A stretch of DNA of 64,000 nt from Serilophus lunatus (Eukaryota > Chordata > Aves > Passeriformes > Eurylaimidae): positions 24,444 to 88,443 of the forward strand of contig VXBA01005855.1 of NCBI GenBank assembly GCA_013399895.1. Reading direction: 5' to 3'. Below, piece by piece: positions 11,301-24,286 of the stretch. A program made the translations under genes and the position numbers. The notes beneath the pieces are model-generated. The model worked only from the letters and a program-made list of their open reading frames with translations. It was not told the origin of the DNA and ran no database searches. Every line of letters begins with the position of its first letter. The first letter of the stretch is position 1.

Positions 11301-13940
11301 CTCTCCTTTCACGTTGGCTGAAGCAGCATCACAACCTAATTGATAAATTCTGATTCTGATAATTGGTGCTATACTAATGCAACAGGGCATGACAATTCAT
11401 GGGTTTGCACAAATAGAGAGCAGACTATAGCTCACTCAGTTCCAGGTAACCTGAGAGCACTAAAACTTAATCACTGCTGAAAAGTCAAAGTGAACGCCTG
11501 ACATCAAAATACTGCTTCCATTATATTATTGTTACCTTAAAGGTACAGCACAATAGTTAAGATTGTAAGGTTAAAACCCCAACAAATTATTCCGCTTGGA
11601 AATTTTCAAGTGCAGCCTCATCCTTAGAGCAAGACTGTTTTAAATTTGTTGGTTTTGAAAGACAGTGTTGAAATGCAACATAAGTGCAAAAATGAATAGA
11701 GCACTAAAAGTTCCTCCAATGTTAGAAATTATAATTATTGCCAACATCTGGTATAAGATAAATAGAAATACAAAATGTAGCTCATCATTGAGCAATTTGT
11801 GTAAATTGAGTAATTCTGTTTTTCTGAAAATGAGTTTGAAGACTTACTTGAGATCTATACCTACAGAGAAGGGAATGTAAAACAGGAAAAATCTTTTAAC
11901 AACATAAACCAGAAGATATTTTTTTCACAGAGCTCTTTATTGCAAAGTAGCTGCTGATTGCCAAATTACCAGATTCCCTTACAACTGAAAGACTGATTTT
12001 TAGATGTTCTTCCTTATAGCACAAAACTACCTAGAAATGGGCAATCAGTAGTATTAAAATAGCATGTAATATTTGAGCTTCAAAAGTCAACTCAAACGAA
12101 AATACAGTTAGCTATATATTTCAGACAGTTAGTTATTTATCCTCATCAGTATAAAAAAATCTAAAGCCTACAACTGGCAAGCTGTTTTTATAAAACCTAT
12201 ACAAGATGTTGTACTCTGAAGCTAATCTCTAATTTTCACATTATGACTTGAAATTCACTGTTTTAAATCTCATCTCTGTGTTTTGTATGGACTTTGTTGT
12301 TATCAAATTCAACATTAAAAATTGCCTAAAAAAGCCTCCCAACAAACAACAAAACTGATGTCTATAAAAACTTGATACTTGGCTTTCATTTTAAATAGCA
12401 ATTAACATTTGCAATTTTTAGACATAGGATTGTACAGTTAGCTTTATAGAGGAGGATTTTAGTAAGTATTTATTAATGTTTTAGATTAATGTAAGTTAGA
12501 GTTTGAAAATAAAAGATAATCCTGGCAAACTTTACATGGAAAAGGCAAACAAATGGAAACTATTAAATAGCAGTTGATAAATTGATAGTGTAAAAATCAA
12601 ATATTAATATGGATATGAAAATATTATTAAGATCATTTCTTTATATCCTTTTCAAAAGCATTATTTTCCATTATTCTGTACTATTTTACCTTCTCAGCAG
12701 GAATTTCTTCAGGATTTCTTCAGATGTTTTCATAGCACTAGTGAAAGATACCAAATTTTCACCAATATAAGCTGTTTTGTTTCTCATATTCATAGTATAA
12801 ATACATTATTTATACTCCTCTAAGTTTATTTTACAACTATCAAAACAATTCTTATCTCTGACTATTGCCTTCTAAAATTGTGTAACAATTTCAGCTATAC
12901 CAGAAAAATACTTTTGGTTACCAAAAGAAGCTTTTCATACAGAACACTGTAACTTCCTCAAATAAGACTATTAATAATCAACAGAAAAAATAACATGTTT
13001 CGTTGATAGTAATGAAAAATAATATTAGTATTTAAGTTGCTGTGATTTGGATGATGATTCAATTCTTCAGCCAAAACTAATTCAAGAGCAAAATTTTTAC
13101 ACCATTTACTACATTTAGGAATCACCTATTACATAGAACATTCATTGTTTGAAAACAGCCTGATTTTATAATTATTATATTTTTATTCCTTTAAGCAGTG
13201 TCTCTCATTCAGAGATCTTTCTGCGATAAGAAGCAGGTGAAGATAATTGACAGGATAAAAGCAAATTAAATCCCAAGTAAAATTTTTAAAACATATAAAT
13301 TCTTCACAGCCTGGCCCAAGATTCTCTGTTATAAGACGAAAGATACCCGTAGGATTAAATGTGTGTTTATTCATGTTTCATCACTTCTTACAATGGTCTG
13401 AAATGTACTATACTTTAAAGATAAATAAATCACTGACAGTAATTAACACACAATCCTTTTAAAAAGTCCTCCTTAAAAGCAGGCATATTCAAGACTGTCA
13501 TGATGTAATGAAGGGTATTTTTTTAGTGGGTTTTATAAAAGCATGACATGACAGACAACTCATAAAAGTAACATAGAATAAAGTATTATTTTAAATCCAG
13601 TGGTTTTCTCCATTGCTTTTGGAAGAAAAGTTTATTAAATGGTTTCATTTCTTCCATTCACACAGTTTGTTCAAAACCATCCTTCTAATAATTAAGGGAG
13701 TCATAAAGTCAGTGGAAGTTGCAATAATTAATTAGAACAGCTAAAAAAAATCTAAATTAAAAAAACCCTAAAGATTCTTGATTTTTTCATTGTTTGTGGT
13801 ATTTTTTGAGGCAGTCTGAGAGAGAAATCACTCATGCTACAGGGACAGCTACTAGTTATCTGTGATTGAAAAGGCTGGCAAAATTTTATAAATTTCTTTA
13901 ATAATGTTCTAAACAAAAGTAAAGAGGGTTTTTGATGTTG

Positions 13941-13978
13941 TTGTTTTTGTTCTTTTTTTAACTAACCAACAAAAACAA
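13941..13978. repeat. 11-bp perfect inverted repeat
   Basis: TTGTTTTTGTT (13941-13951) is matched by AACAAAAACAA (13968-13978). The arms are low complexity, so this may be chance. Confidence 0.6.
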
Positions 13979-16900
13979 TGAAAGAAACAAAACCAAAACC
14001 ACAACAAATCCTGCACAGTGAAGGGACAGGAAAGCTTGTGTTCAATGCCCATTGATGAAACCACTGTTCCCTGATCCATGCTGCTATTGTTGGTTTTAAT
14101 TTAGCTCCCTCTCAATCAATACGTAACAAGGCATGATTTAATAAGGTTTTTTAATCTCCAAAAATGGAGGGAGGGCAGTTGTGGTGTTTCCATTCATCAA
14201 AGGGAGCCTTTCAGGTTTCTTTGCTTTCACCTGCTGGGACACATTTGGTCTCTTTCAAAGAGAATGCAATGACAAAATGAATGAGAAATGCTAGAATAAG
14301 GGACCCTTATTCTACCCAATAGTATAATCAATGAGTACTTGTAATCCCTATTGTACTTCACAGAAGTAGCTATAAGACAATTAAATCTTGCTTCATAGAC
14401 AAATTATTTTACTAGTTAACCTGCAACAATATAGTGTGGAATAAATGCATCTGCAGCAATGATGTAATGGGATGCTGCTCATCTAGAAAATCCTGGTGGT
14501 TTGGATTTTTTTTTGATTGGTTGGTTGTTTTGGTTGGATTTTTGACAGGGTTTTTTTAGATTGGTTTGGTTTTGTTGTTATTTAGTAGCCTGGAACTACA
14601 GTACATGTAAGATATAATTACAGAAAAATACTGGAAAAAAAAGATCGGCACTTTAGTTTTATTCTTGAAAATGCAAAGGGGATAAATGGTCCATGTACAT
14701 TCTCTCATAAATGCACAGTTTATATATTACATGTAAAACAAGAGAGTCTTGTATTTTTATTACAGTCTAAATTCCAGATAGTGGCTTAATAAATAGCAAG
14801 TTAATAATTACAAGTTAACATAATCTTGATATGACAACCTATTTAACCATCATTTCATTTGCAACACCTAAATTCAATTCTAGACTTTTTCCTCCTTACT
14901 GAATTGTTCGCACGTCAAAAAAGAGCTTGTGCTCTTTTGAAGAAACATGCATTCATTCTGGACTCTGCACTATTTATCCACCTTCTACTGGACATACACT
15001 TTTTTTTTGTAAAGCATTTATCTCCTGCATCATGTCAGCTTATGTATATTATCTTAAAAACTGCATTTTTGTTGCTAGACTTACTCTCATGCCATTTGCA
15101 TATTTCAGGAGAATTGTAAACATTTAGAACATCAGAATACGTCAGAAAATAGAAATTATCAGATAAGAATTATTATGACTTAAACAGCACAGGCATAAAA
15201 TAGCAGAGTCAGCAGACATATTTGCATCTCTATCTTTATTTATAATAGAGGAAGGGAAATAAATTCTATTATTTGTACTATTGAATTTTACTAATCTGAG
15301 CATGCATACTTCTATTGTTCTAAACAGTAAAAAAAAATCGTAAAACAATAGCTCAGATTAGACTGATAGTTTTCACTTTTTTATTTCAGATTTTAAATAA
15401 GAGAAAAAGTCAAAACTGAATGAGCTCTGACATGGTTTCATTCTTACATATGGTAAACATCTCCATTCTCTCTCTCTGGAGTGTAGGAGACACTCAGCCA
15501 CATAAGATGGTGTTTTGCATCAGATAAGGGACTTTTCTTTCAGAAGCCAATCCAGTTAGTGAAAAGTATCAAAATTACATACATGTTCAAAAGCACTATC
15601 TTTTCTTCTAACTTCTATAATGGTTTTGGGTTTTTTTCTTTTTAGAAGGTTGTATCTGAAAGAACTCACAGAAATATGGTGGGACTCTTAAAGACCCTTA
15701 ACAATTATCCATGAATGCCAATGGAATGACTCCAATCATCACCAGCTTTCCAGGTTCCACATGACTATTTTGTAATAAATCCCAAGAATGTTGTTTTGTA
15801 CTTTGAATCATAAATACTTCTAATTTCATCTTAAAACTTAAGTTCTGTTGTCAGGGAAAGAGAATGCATTTTAAAAATGTAATATGTCGTAGCTATTCTT
15901 TATAAATATGGTCCTGCAAAGCAGAGCTGGGACAAGAGAAGACAAAAATACACACAGCTAAGTCTCAACTGAAAGGGGTGAGTCTAATTTTGATTAGAGA
16001 GAATCAAGAAGAGGGATACTGCTTAGTAATGGCTTGGAGAAGAAGTCACAGGGAAACTACAATGGGAATTTCCAGTGATGAAGACCCTTTCCCACAGGCA
16101 CACAAGACTGTTGCTTACTACAATTTCTTCATGTAGATGTTATGTCACTTCAACCAAGCTGGCTTTCCTTACTGCAAATTAGCATGCACCTATGTGGTGG
16201 CCTGATGGACTTATTAGTATTTTCCCCCTCACAATCTCTTGAGTGTCCTGAGTGAAATTCTGTCCTTTTTCTCTATAAGTCCAATTTGCCATCACTGGTA
16301 GGAGAAGCATTCTTTTGTCTGTTTAACTGACCAACCACTCCCTGACTCAGCAGGCCAGTAGAGACCCAGTAACAGCAGCAATAACTAAGGTTTAACACAA
16401 AATTAATGTGTCTCACTGGCAGTTGTGATATTCTGAAAAGGTGAAGTCCTTCTACTTTTTTATACAATAAGGATCACAACAGTGTTAATATTTTCTGCCC
16501 ATGGAAATTGCATTTATTACCATAATTGTATGTTTCTCATTTTAATAGGAGGAGTAGGAGACACACCATGCAGAGGTCAAATGTCATTACTTGGCACTAC
16601 AAGTGGTGTCCAGAAACAAGGCCTCAACATTTAAGCCTATTCTTTATGAAGAAGACTCTCTGATGACATTTGCCTTTTGAAGAGATGATGCTTTTCTTCT
16701 CAAGTTGCTCAGCCCTGGCTTAAGTGATGTGGTGGAAGAAGGGGTCTACCTACACACCTCTGCTCTGACCCACTTAATAAATAAAGACTATGGCAATGAA
16801 GATGAGATATTTGTAGTTTCATGGTGCTGCTGAACTAGGCTGGTTAACCAGCAGTGACAATAATGCTGAAGGCATCTCCTTCATCCTGATTGTCTGACAT

Positions 16901-17873
16901 AACAAGTCCAACATAGAAAAAGCAGCAAGAGTTCTCCTGCTCTCATTTTTTTGGCAGCTAGCAGCATTATCTCTTTTTTTCACTTGCTGGTCAGGCTCAG
17001 CTTTGCTGGAGACAATAGCCTTGGGCAGCTTGCAAGGTGACTAAAAAAATATGTGGAATCTGCAAGAAGACTGACTCTTCAGGTAGGGTGCCTAGTGTTT
17101 TTTAGGGCAACGCTAGTGTGTCTATTGAGTTTGGTTGCTGCAAGGATGTGGGATTAATGAAGCAGAAGTGCCCCTGTGCACAGAAAGAAGTTCAAAAGCA
17201 TTAATTGTGTCTCTTAATTTTCTTGACTTGTTTTATATGCTAAGGATATGAGAGACAGTATTTAAAACAGTTATGATACTACTGTACAATTCCTTTTTTC
17301 TTTTGCAGTACATACTCATCCCTGTTATAATACCAGGGTTTCAATAGAAGAGTGTTAGATTATATTTGACCCATGGTGGCTGGATGATAGCTTGCAGAAT
17401 ACTCTTTTTTGAGGTGCTTTTACATTATGTTGACTTAAACTAATTATGGAATGTTTCAAAAAAAATGAAGTAGTCACTAAAAAGACTGTTGCTATGCTTC
17501 AAAAATATAAGAAAGAAAGAATTTTTTTACTTAATTAAAAAAAGCTACATTTTGTCTAGATTTATTTAACTTCTTTTGTTAGGTGTTTAAAAGGAGTTTC
17601 TTAGAATAGACTCCAAGTTACAAGAGATTTGTCATTCATGCGGTGTTAGTTATAGATGCTTGATTTTTTAAATTTTTTTTGTTCTGTTATAAACTGGTTC
17701 TCCAAAAGATCAAAAAATCTTTTAAGTGGACACTTTGTGAAGGAGAAGATAACGACGTGTGCCAAAATATGGCAATTGTTCAGGTGCAGATAGGTGCTTA
17801 ATAGATATGTTGCCAAAATACAGTGACAATGGGTAAAATTTATCCCTAATGCAACCTCCCTGAGATCCAGCAC

Positions 17874-18060
17874 GGGGGGGGGGGGAAATGGGACGGTTGA
17901 AAGTTCTCTCAGAAAAGAAGTGAAACTGCTCCTTTTTCCCAGGGGAAAAAGCAAACTTCACGCCTTTGAAACTACTTTTTCTGTCGCAGGGAGGAAGCCC
18001 GGGCAGGTCCCCGCGGGGCTCTTCTGACATCTAGTGGCTCCTGCGTCTCCAATGCTCAAA
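17874..18060. other. G12 run and small CpG-containing patch
   Basis: Twelve consecutive G (17874-17885) are followed, about 100 bp on, by a short GC-rich patch around AAGCCCGGGCAGGTCCCCGC and further CpGs to about 18040. This is the only such patch in 7-35 kb. It is too small for a CpG island, and no promoter motif or exon was recognised. Confidence 0.5.
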
Positions 18061-21000
18061 CAACAGCGGGTTTTACCAATAATTGACAATTTTGCTGAAG
18101 TTTCGCACCACATCCTGTTCTAACGAAATACTCAGTTCTTAATTCCAGATCAGACATATAATGCCACATACTCCCCACATATTTTTCAAGAATAGGGATA
18201 ATTATGAGTAAAACACCCACTCCTCCTCAAATCAGAGGATTCAGAACCAGCTGGCACCAGTGCTTTTATGACGTATTTTTGTTTTGTGGGTTTTTTTCCC
18301 CTATCCACCTGTCGGCACAGAAATTTATGGGCTGGACTAAATCACTAATCTCCATGTCAGCTGTTTATTTCAGCCTTTAAGCCGTAACAAAGATACATTC
18401 TCCCCCAGTATATAATGGAGAAGAATGTCTTGGGTTTACAGAATAATGTGAAATAATTAACTTATTTATGGATGTAAGGTATGTTCCTGGAGGCTGAGAA
18501 ATATTTTTTTCCCTCCTCATCACTTCACCTCTTTTCTCTTTAGTCTCATACTGTTGGGAGCTCCCACTCTGACTCAACTTTGGACCTGTCTATTTTGCCC
18601 TCGGTCTCTGAGCTGGTAATGACCTTTCCCTTCTCTTTGCTGCATATCTGCACCATTCCCAGTCCTCTTGTTATCACTTTTATTGTCTAAGATTTGACTT
18701 TTTCTTTTTTGTCTTGCACCATTATGGAAGGCTGTTGCAGACAGTGATGAGGACTTCACACACACAAATCATTATTATTGAAAAAATGTGTGGATCAACA
18801 CCCCAATCCCTTGAACAGCATTTTAAGGAAATCCAATTAGTACTAATTATCTGCTAAGTAAACAACATAATAAAAGTTGTATACAAGTCCTGCTGTAGAA
18901 CATCAAAATCAGCCAAACCTCCAGCTTCAAAAGTCACAAGCAATATCTCAGTCTGCACACTAAATAAGGCAAAAGGTGTAGACTTTTTGAAAATGGTTTA
19001 TTGCACCATCTGCATTGAAATAATTCCTAAGCAAATAAGACTAAAATATCCCTGGATGACTTTTTTAGCCTGGAAACTTCTGTACTACCTTCCTTCATCA
19101 ACTAATGTAATGTCCATTCTTTTAGCATCTTTGCTTCCTCTGACTTTTATTTTGTTCCCCTTTGGATTTCTCCTTTCAGAAGAATGTAGGGATTCAGTCT
19201 GAAGTACAGACGTAAAGCCTAGAAACATTGCATAAGAGAGTTTTTTGCATTAAGTCAGAAAGGATGGAAATGTTGGCACATTTATATTGAAATTATGTGT
19301 TGTATATTGATTATAATTCCAGACTGAACAAAGTCCTATACTGCTTTGCACATTTCTTCAGAGGAAATAGAAAAATTCATAATTGTTCCACAGAATTCCT
19401 GTCTAAAACTAGAAAACCATATCTGATATAATTGTGCTCTTATTCTACTATTAATTTGAGTAGATCTTGATTCCTCAATGAAATGGAAAAAAGTAATTAA
19501 AGGTTTGTACTGCTATCCTTAAATAGAAATCCTCCTCTGAAGCTTGGCCTTCAGTATTCCTCTTAAGACCGTAGCTACTCCAAGATTTTATTTTTTTAAG
19601 ACTAAAACCTACAGGGTTTCTCCTATCAATGTTATCTTCAGTTTACACAGTAAGGTTCCTGTTGTGTTGATTAATGTCTTCTGCCATTCCTAACATCTCA
19701 TCTGATTTTAACACTCTTTAAATACACTCTTTGTATTTCCTGGTGCTCCAGAACACCTTTTGTTTCATTTCCCACGTCTTATTTCTTTGTTTCCTCTTTT
19801 TCATTTCCATTTAAGTAACTGCTTTTCCACCTCGGGTCCTACACTTTGTGTCTGGGCTGCCTTACACCCGACAGTACACAATGCAAGATAAGCTCTTCAT
19901 TCACTCAATAGTTCAAAGCAGCATTGTGCAAATCAAAACAAGTTAAATGACAGATGGCTTGTGGCATTTTAATGAAATGGCTAGTTCCTGAGCAGCCTCA
20001 CTCCTGTGAACTCCAGTAATGAACTAGCTATTGTACATGCTACAGTAATGAAGTAGGCACAGGCAGAGATGCTGAAGCTGTGTTTTGCAGCATCTGTACT
20101 GAAGAGTTGTAAAGCAGAGATACTTCCTCCAGCTCCTGCACCACAGGCTCAAGCTTCTGAGCTGGCAGCCCCCCCACGTAACCCAGTCACACACAGTCCT
20201 TGCTGTTTTTCATCTTTGTCATCACTATAAATGTATTGCCTTCTTTATTGCTTCATGTTACACATATTTCCCCCCGGTGTTTATGGCCCCTGCTCACACC
20301 CTTCATGGTTGGAATGAAAATGAACACTGCTAAGACACCTGAGCAGTACACAAGTCACACAAGTACTCTAAATAGGGGTGTCATTACTTTCCTCATAGTA
20401 AAATAGGGGTAGTATCCTCACTTCCCTGTAGTACTCTGCAGGCTAAAAAAGTTCCAACTTGGTTCAGTTGCTCATTATCATCTGTGGTGTGTACACTATT
20501 ACGATGCATCCCTGCATTTTCTGTAATTGCTGCAGGTTTGAATATTGCTGATGCAAGCTTATGATGAGAAGCAATTGCAGCCATCAATCGGACTCCCACT
20601 GCAGATGATAGAAGTGGTCCCAGTTAATTTAGTGGGGAAAAGATCTTGCTGTTCCACTTGCAGAGGAGCTTAGCAGCACCATTTAGTGTCACGGTTCCAA
20701 ACAAAAGAAAAGTAAAATAAAAGTAAAGTAAAAATAAAGTAAAAAAATAATCAAAAAGCAGCAAAGCTAAGTACTTTCACAGCAAATCATCTTAGAAACT
20801 GGGCCTGTGACATGGGGAACTCTGCCTTTTAAAAATATGTTTTTTCTGGTTTTTTATTGGCCTGAGTTGAGACTGAATGTTGGCCTTGGTTAGTCCACCG
20901 TGCTAAGTATCAGAAACAGGGTTTTTATAGGAATTGTTTGTAAATGTGGTTTTGTGTGCACACTCTTAAATGAACATGCTGATCACTTGATTTCTCATGG

Positions 21001-24000
21001 GAACCAGCATACTTTGTTTCAATCCAGTCAGACAGTGTTATATTAAAAGACCAGTTCTTGATTCATTAATGCAAGTAGGAATTTTGCCATTGAATTCAAT
21101 GGAAGCAGAAAACGTTACATATTCAGTGTAACAACCTATTACTTCGAAGAGCCTTCCTTCACATCCATGTAGATAGTCTCGGAAGAAAAAATGTGCAAAG
21201 AAATAAAATAAGGAAAATATAATTTTCCAAATTGATGACTCACTTAAATTTAGACAAAGGAAGCTAACACCAAAATAGGCTTCAGAAACACAGAAAGAGG
21301 ATGGAAATAGATACATTCAGGGAAATCTACCTAAAGTTGCTCAGAACATAAATTATTTCAAGATTATACTTTTCAAATTACCATAATTAGCATGTTGATT
21401 GCACAGATTAGTCTATACCTGTCACACGATTATACACACTGGTGTCTTCCTGCTTGCCAGGACAATGTGCAGCATGAAGAACTTGTGGTAGTATTTGTCA
21501 TATTGCCCTAAAAATTACTGATTTTTTTCCATCTCTTTTATGACTTCAGCATTTTTTCAGAGTATTTTAGTAAGGTATCAGATTCCTGTGGCCCTAACTC
21601 CAGGCACAAGGAATTGTGCTTGGACAGTAAAGGCTTGTAGAGCTGGGGAAGCCACTTTTGGGACAGAGGCCTGACATGGTGAATTTGAGAGAAGGAGGAG
21701 ATGAGGTATTTTAGAGTGTTGTTACTGTTGTCACTGCAGCGCCCACTACGGTGCACAAAGCATGTAACTCACCACCACTGACGATTTCTTGCTCTCATTA
21801 TCAGCAGCAAAACTGATGCAGGGAAAACTATGTCCACAGCTGTTTTTCCATCTCTAGTAGTCTGCTGTGCCTACTCACTGCCAGTGCACAGATACCATTT
21901 CAATATGTTACATAAAACACTCAGCAAAACTTATCCATAAACTTCCATGGTCTTTTCATAACTTTATATTTAGCTTCTTTCAACAATGATCAATATCCAA
22001 CATTAGTATATTTCAACCCTTTGCACAGCAAGGTAGTTCAGTACTTTCCCTCCTCAGAAAACAACCTCCCTGGTATCATGGCACAATGGATGTTCAAAAA
22101 TGTTAATTGTTAGTTTCTGTCAACATTTCTGTTGAGAATGGCCTGGAGCACACAATGTTTTTTGAGAAGTCTATATATTTAACATAAATTTAAAGTCTTT
22201 ATCTGTACTCTAGACACACGTCTGTAAACCAGCAGACTATGGCTTTCACTTCAGTGCATCAATAAAACTGTCCTCGACATTTCTTCACTTACACAGTGAT
22301 CAGCACTCTCTTTAAAAATTGGATGCCACTCCAATAATACAATACTTCTGTATTGGCAGAAAGGACATCAAAGGATCAGTATACTATAATATTTCTACTG
22401 TGACAATTAACTGTCATTACTGTAAACTGGACTTGTTCCTGAAAGCATGTAATACCAAGTATTTGATTAGAAAATGACAAAATTAGAAAATCACAAAACA
22501 AAAAAGAAAGCAAGTGACATTGCTTTAGTATCATCAACACAGAAAAACAGAAAAAGGTGAATCTGACTGATTATCACTTAAAATGTGATAAAAGGCAAAT
22601 TTCACACTCTGCTTATTCAGACTTTTCAGAAAACTCATCTTGTCACAGTGTGTATTTTCTTCCCTTGATAAGGTTACTTTGCCAGGAAGAACGAAGTGCA
22701 CATGACTAATGCATTACTCAACTACTTGTATACATACATCTATTTTTCTTACTAGAAGAAAAACTATTCCAAAAGGTAGACATGGCACCATGACAAAAAG
22801 GGTCATTTAAGAGACTTTGTAGATGCTCTGTACTGTGAAGGATTGAATTTTCACTTGAATGCTTACATTTTCATGTATTTTTCTTTACAGAAATATTCTC
22901 TTTTTTTCAATGGCAGGCTGCAATTTGCTGTTTCCTTATGTCACTGGCCAGGAATATATATAATTTTAGGATGCATTTGTCCCAGTGGATGACCACAGCT
23001 AACCCAAAGGTACATCATTGTGATGATTGTGGTTACACATACAGCCCTGGCCAGCAACCTTCTCCATCTCTGTTCAGATGATGATGCTATAGAATGACTA
23101 AGTCAATTTCTGAAATCACTAGTCTCTAGGCCTATTTAAAGGACTGACTTTGATAATTATCACGCCTTCCACATGCTGTCAGAATGCTGACTGTCATGTA
23201 CTTTTTTCCTTTTTCTCAGCAAATTTAAGTGTTAAAGGGCAATAATTAAAAGATGTCTGCATGCAGATTACAGGAATAATTGTGGGCTTGCCTTTGTGCA
23301 CACTCAGCAAGGTGAGGTCAAGTAGCTCTGTAGTTCTGTTGGAATATCTGCTTGATCTCTGAAGGTACAGGATGCTGCACAGACACAATAAGCATCTCCA
23401 AAAAAACATATGGAGAAATATATACAAGCCTGGGGTTTTCTTCAGGTGTGGAAACTCTTCCAAAGCACTAAGTTTTGGAGACTTTTACAAAAATAAATTG
23501 AGATTCACCTAAAGGGAAGAGACTATTCTGGTTGGATATAGGCATGGTCAGCACAATGGATTAAACTGGTTGTGTTTTGACAGCTAGTCCTGCAATGTTC
23601 TGTGCTTTCCTGCTGAAACCATGGAATAGGTTGTGCATAGCAAAACAGATCAAAGATTTACACAGTACTCTGTAACAGTTTTACGGTCAACCCACAAAGA
23701 CTTCTTGCCCCTGTATTAGCAGTAATGTTAGCTCCACTTTCTTCTTCCTTGAACATCCTCCCTATGCTGTGCAGATGCACGAGAAAGAAAAACCTTTGCA
23801 TTTCAAGTGCAGAAAGCTTGCATTTTATATTGTTCATTATCACCTTGAACCAATGTTGTCCCTCAAAATTTACTTTTATCAATATATGTTATACATTGAC
23901 ATGGGAAAATTCTACCACAAATTTAACTATTGCAATAGTGAAAGCTCAGACTTCATAAGGTTCATTTCATGTATAAAATTCTTGTTTCAGATCTATGCTG

Positions 24001-24179
24001 TTCAGTTCCCAGTCAAAGAGATTTCTTCCACTAATCTTTTAGGCCTATTTTTCTCATACTTTATTTTAAAATACAGCAGAGTAAAGAAGAGAAGCAGCTC
24101 CTAATAGACAAAAAAAATACAAACACTGTAATTCTGGCAAAAAAAGAAATTAATACACTACTGCTTTTCTAAAATATGA
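18061..24179. other. AT-rich non-coding stretch
   Basis: No gene or interspersed repeat was recognised. A (TAAAG)-like A-rich patch lies at 20700-20760. Open frames are short and unlike known proteins. Confidence 0.5.
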
Positions 24180-24286
24180 ATAAATAGATAGATACACAGT
24201 CAGACAGACAGATAGATTGGATAGACAGATAGACAGATAGACGGACAGACAGACAGACAGATAGAGAGACAGAGAGAGAGAGAGAT
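24180..24286. repeat. (GATA)/(GACA)/(GA) compound microsatellite
   Basis: Tetranucleotide GATA and CAGA units run for about 85 bases and end in a GAGA dinucleotide run. Reading the strand opposite gives a false Leu/Ser/Cys-rich peptide. Confidence 0.93.

Larger units (their letters stand above)
7203..17873. other. Long AT-rich non-coding stretch
   Basis: About 10.7 kb without a recognisable gene, RNA or transposon. Open frames are short (100 codons or fewer) and unlike known proteins. The stretch contains an A-rich/(CAAA)n tract at 8294-8376, a T/A-rich inverted repeat at 13941-13978 and a TTGGTT-rich patch at 14500-14580. It could be intronic or intergenic; the sequence does not decide. Confidence 0.5.
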
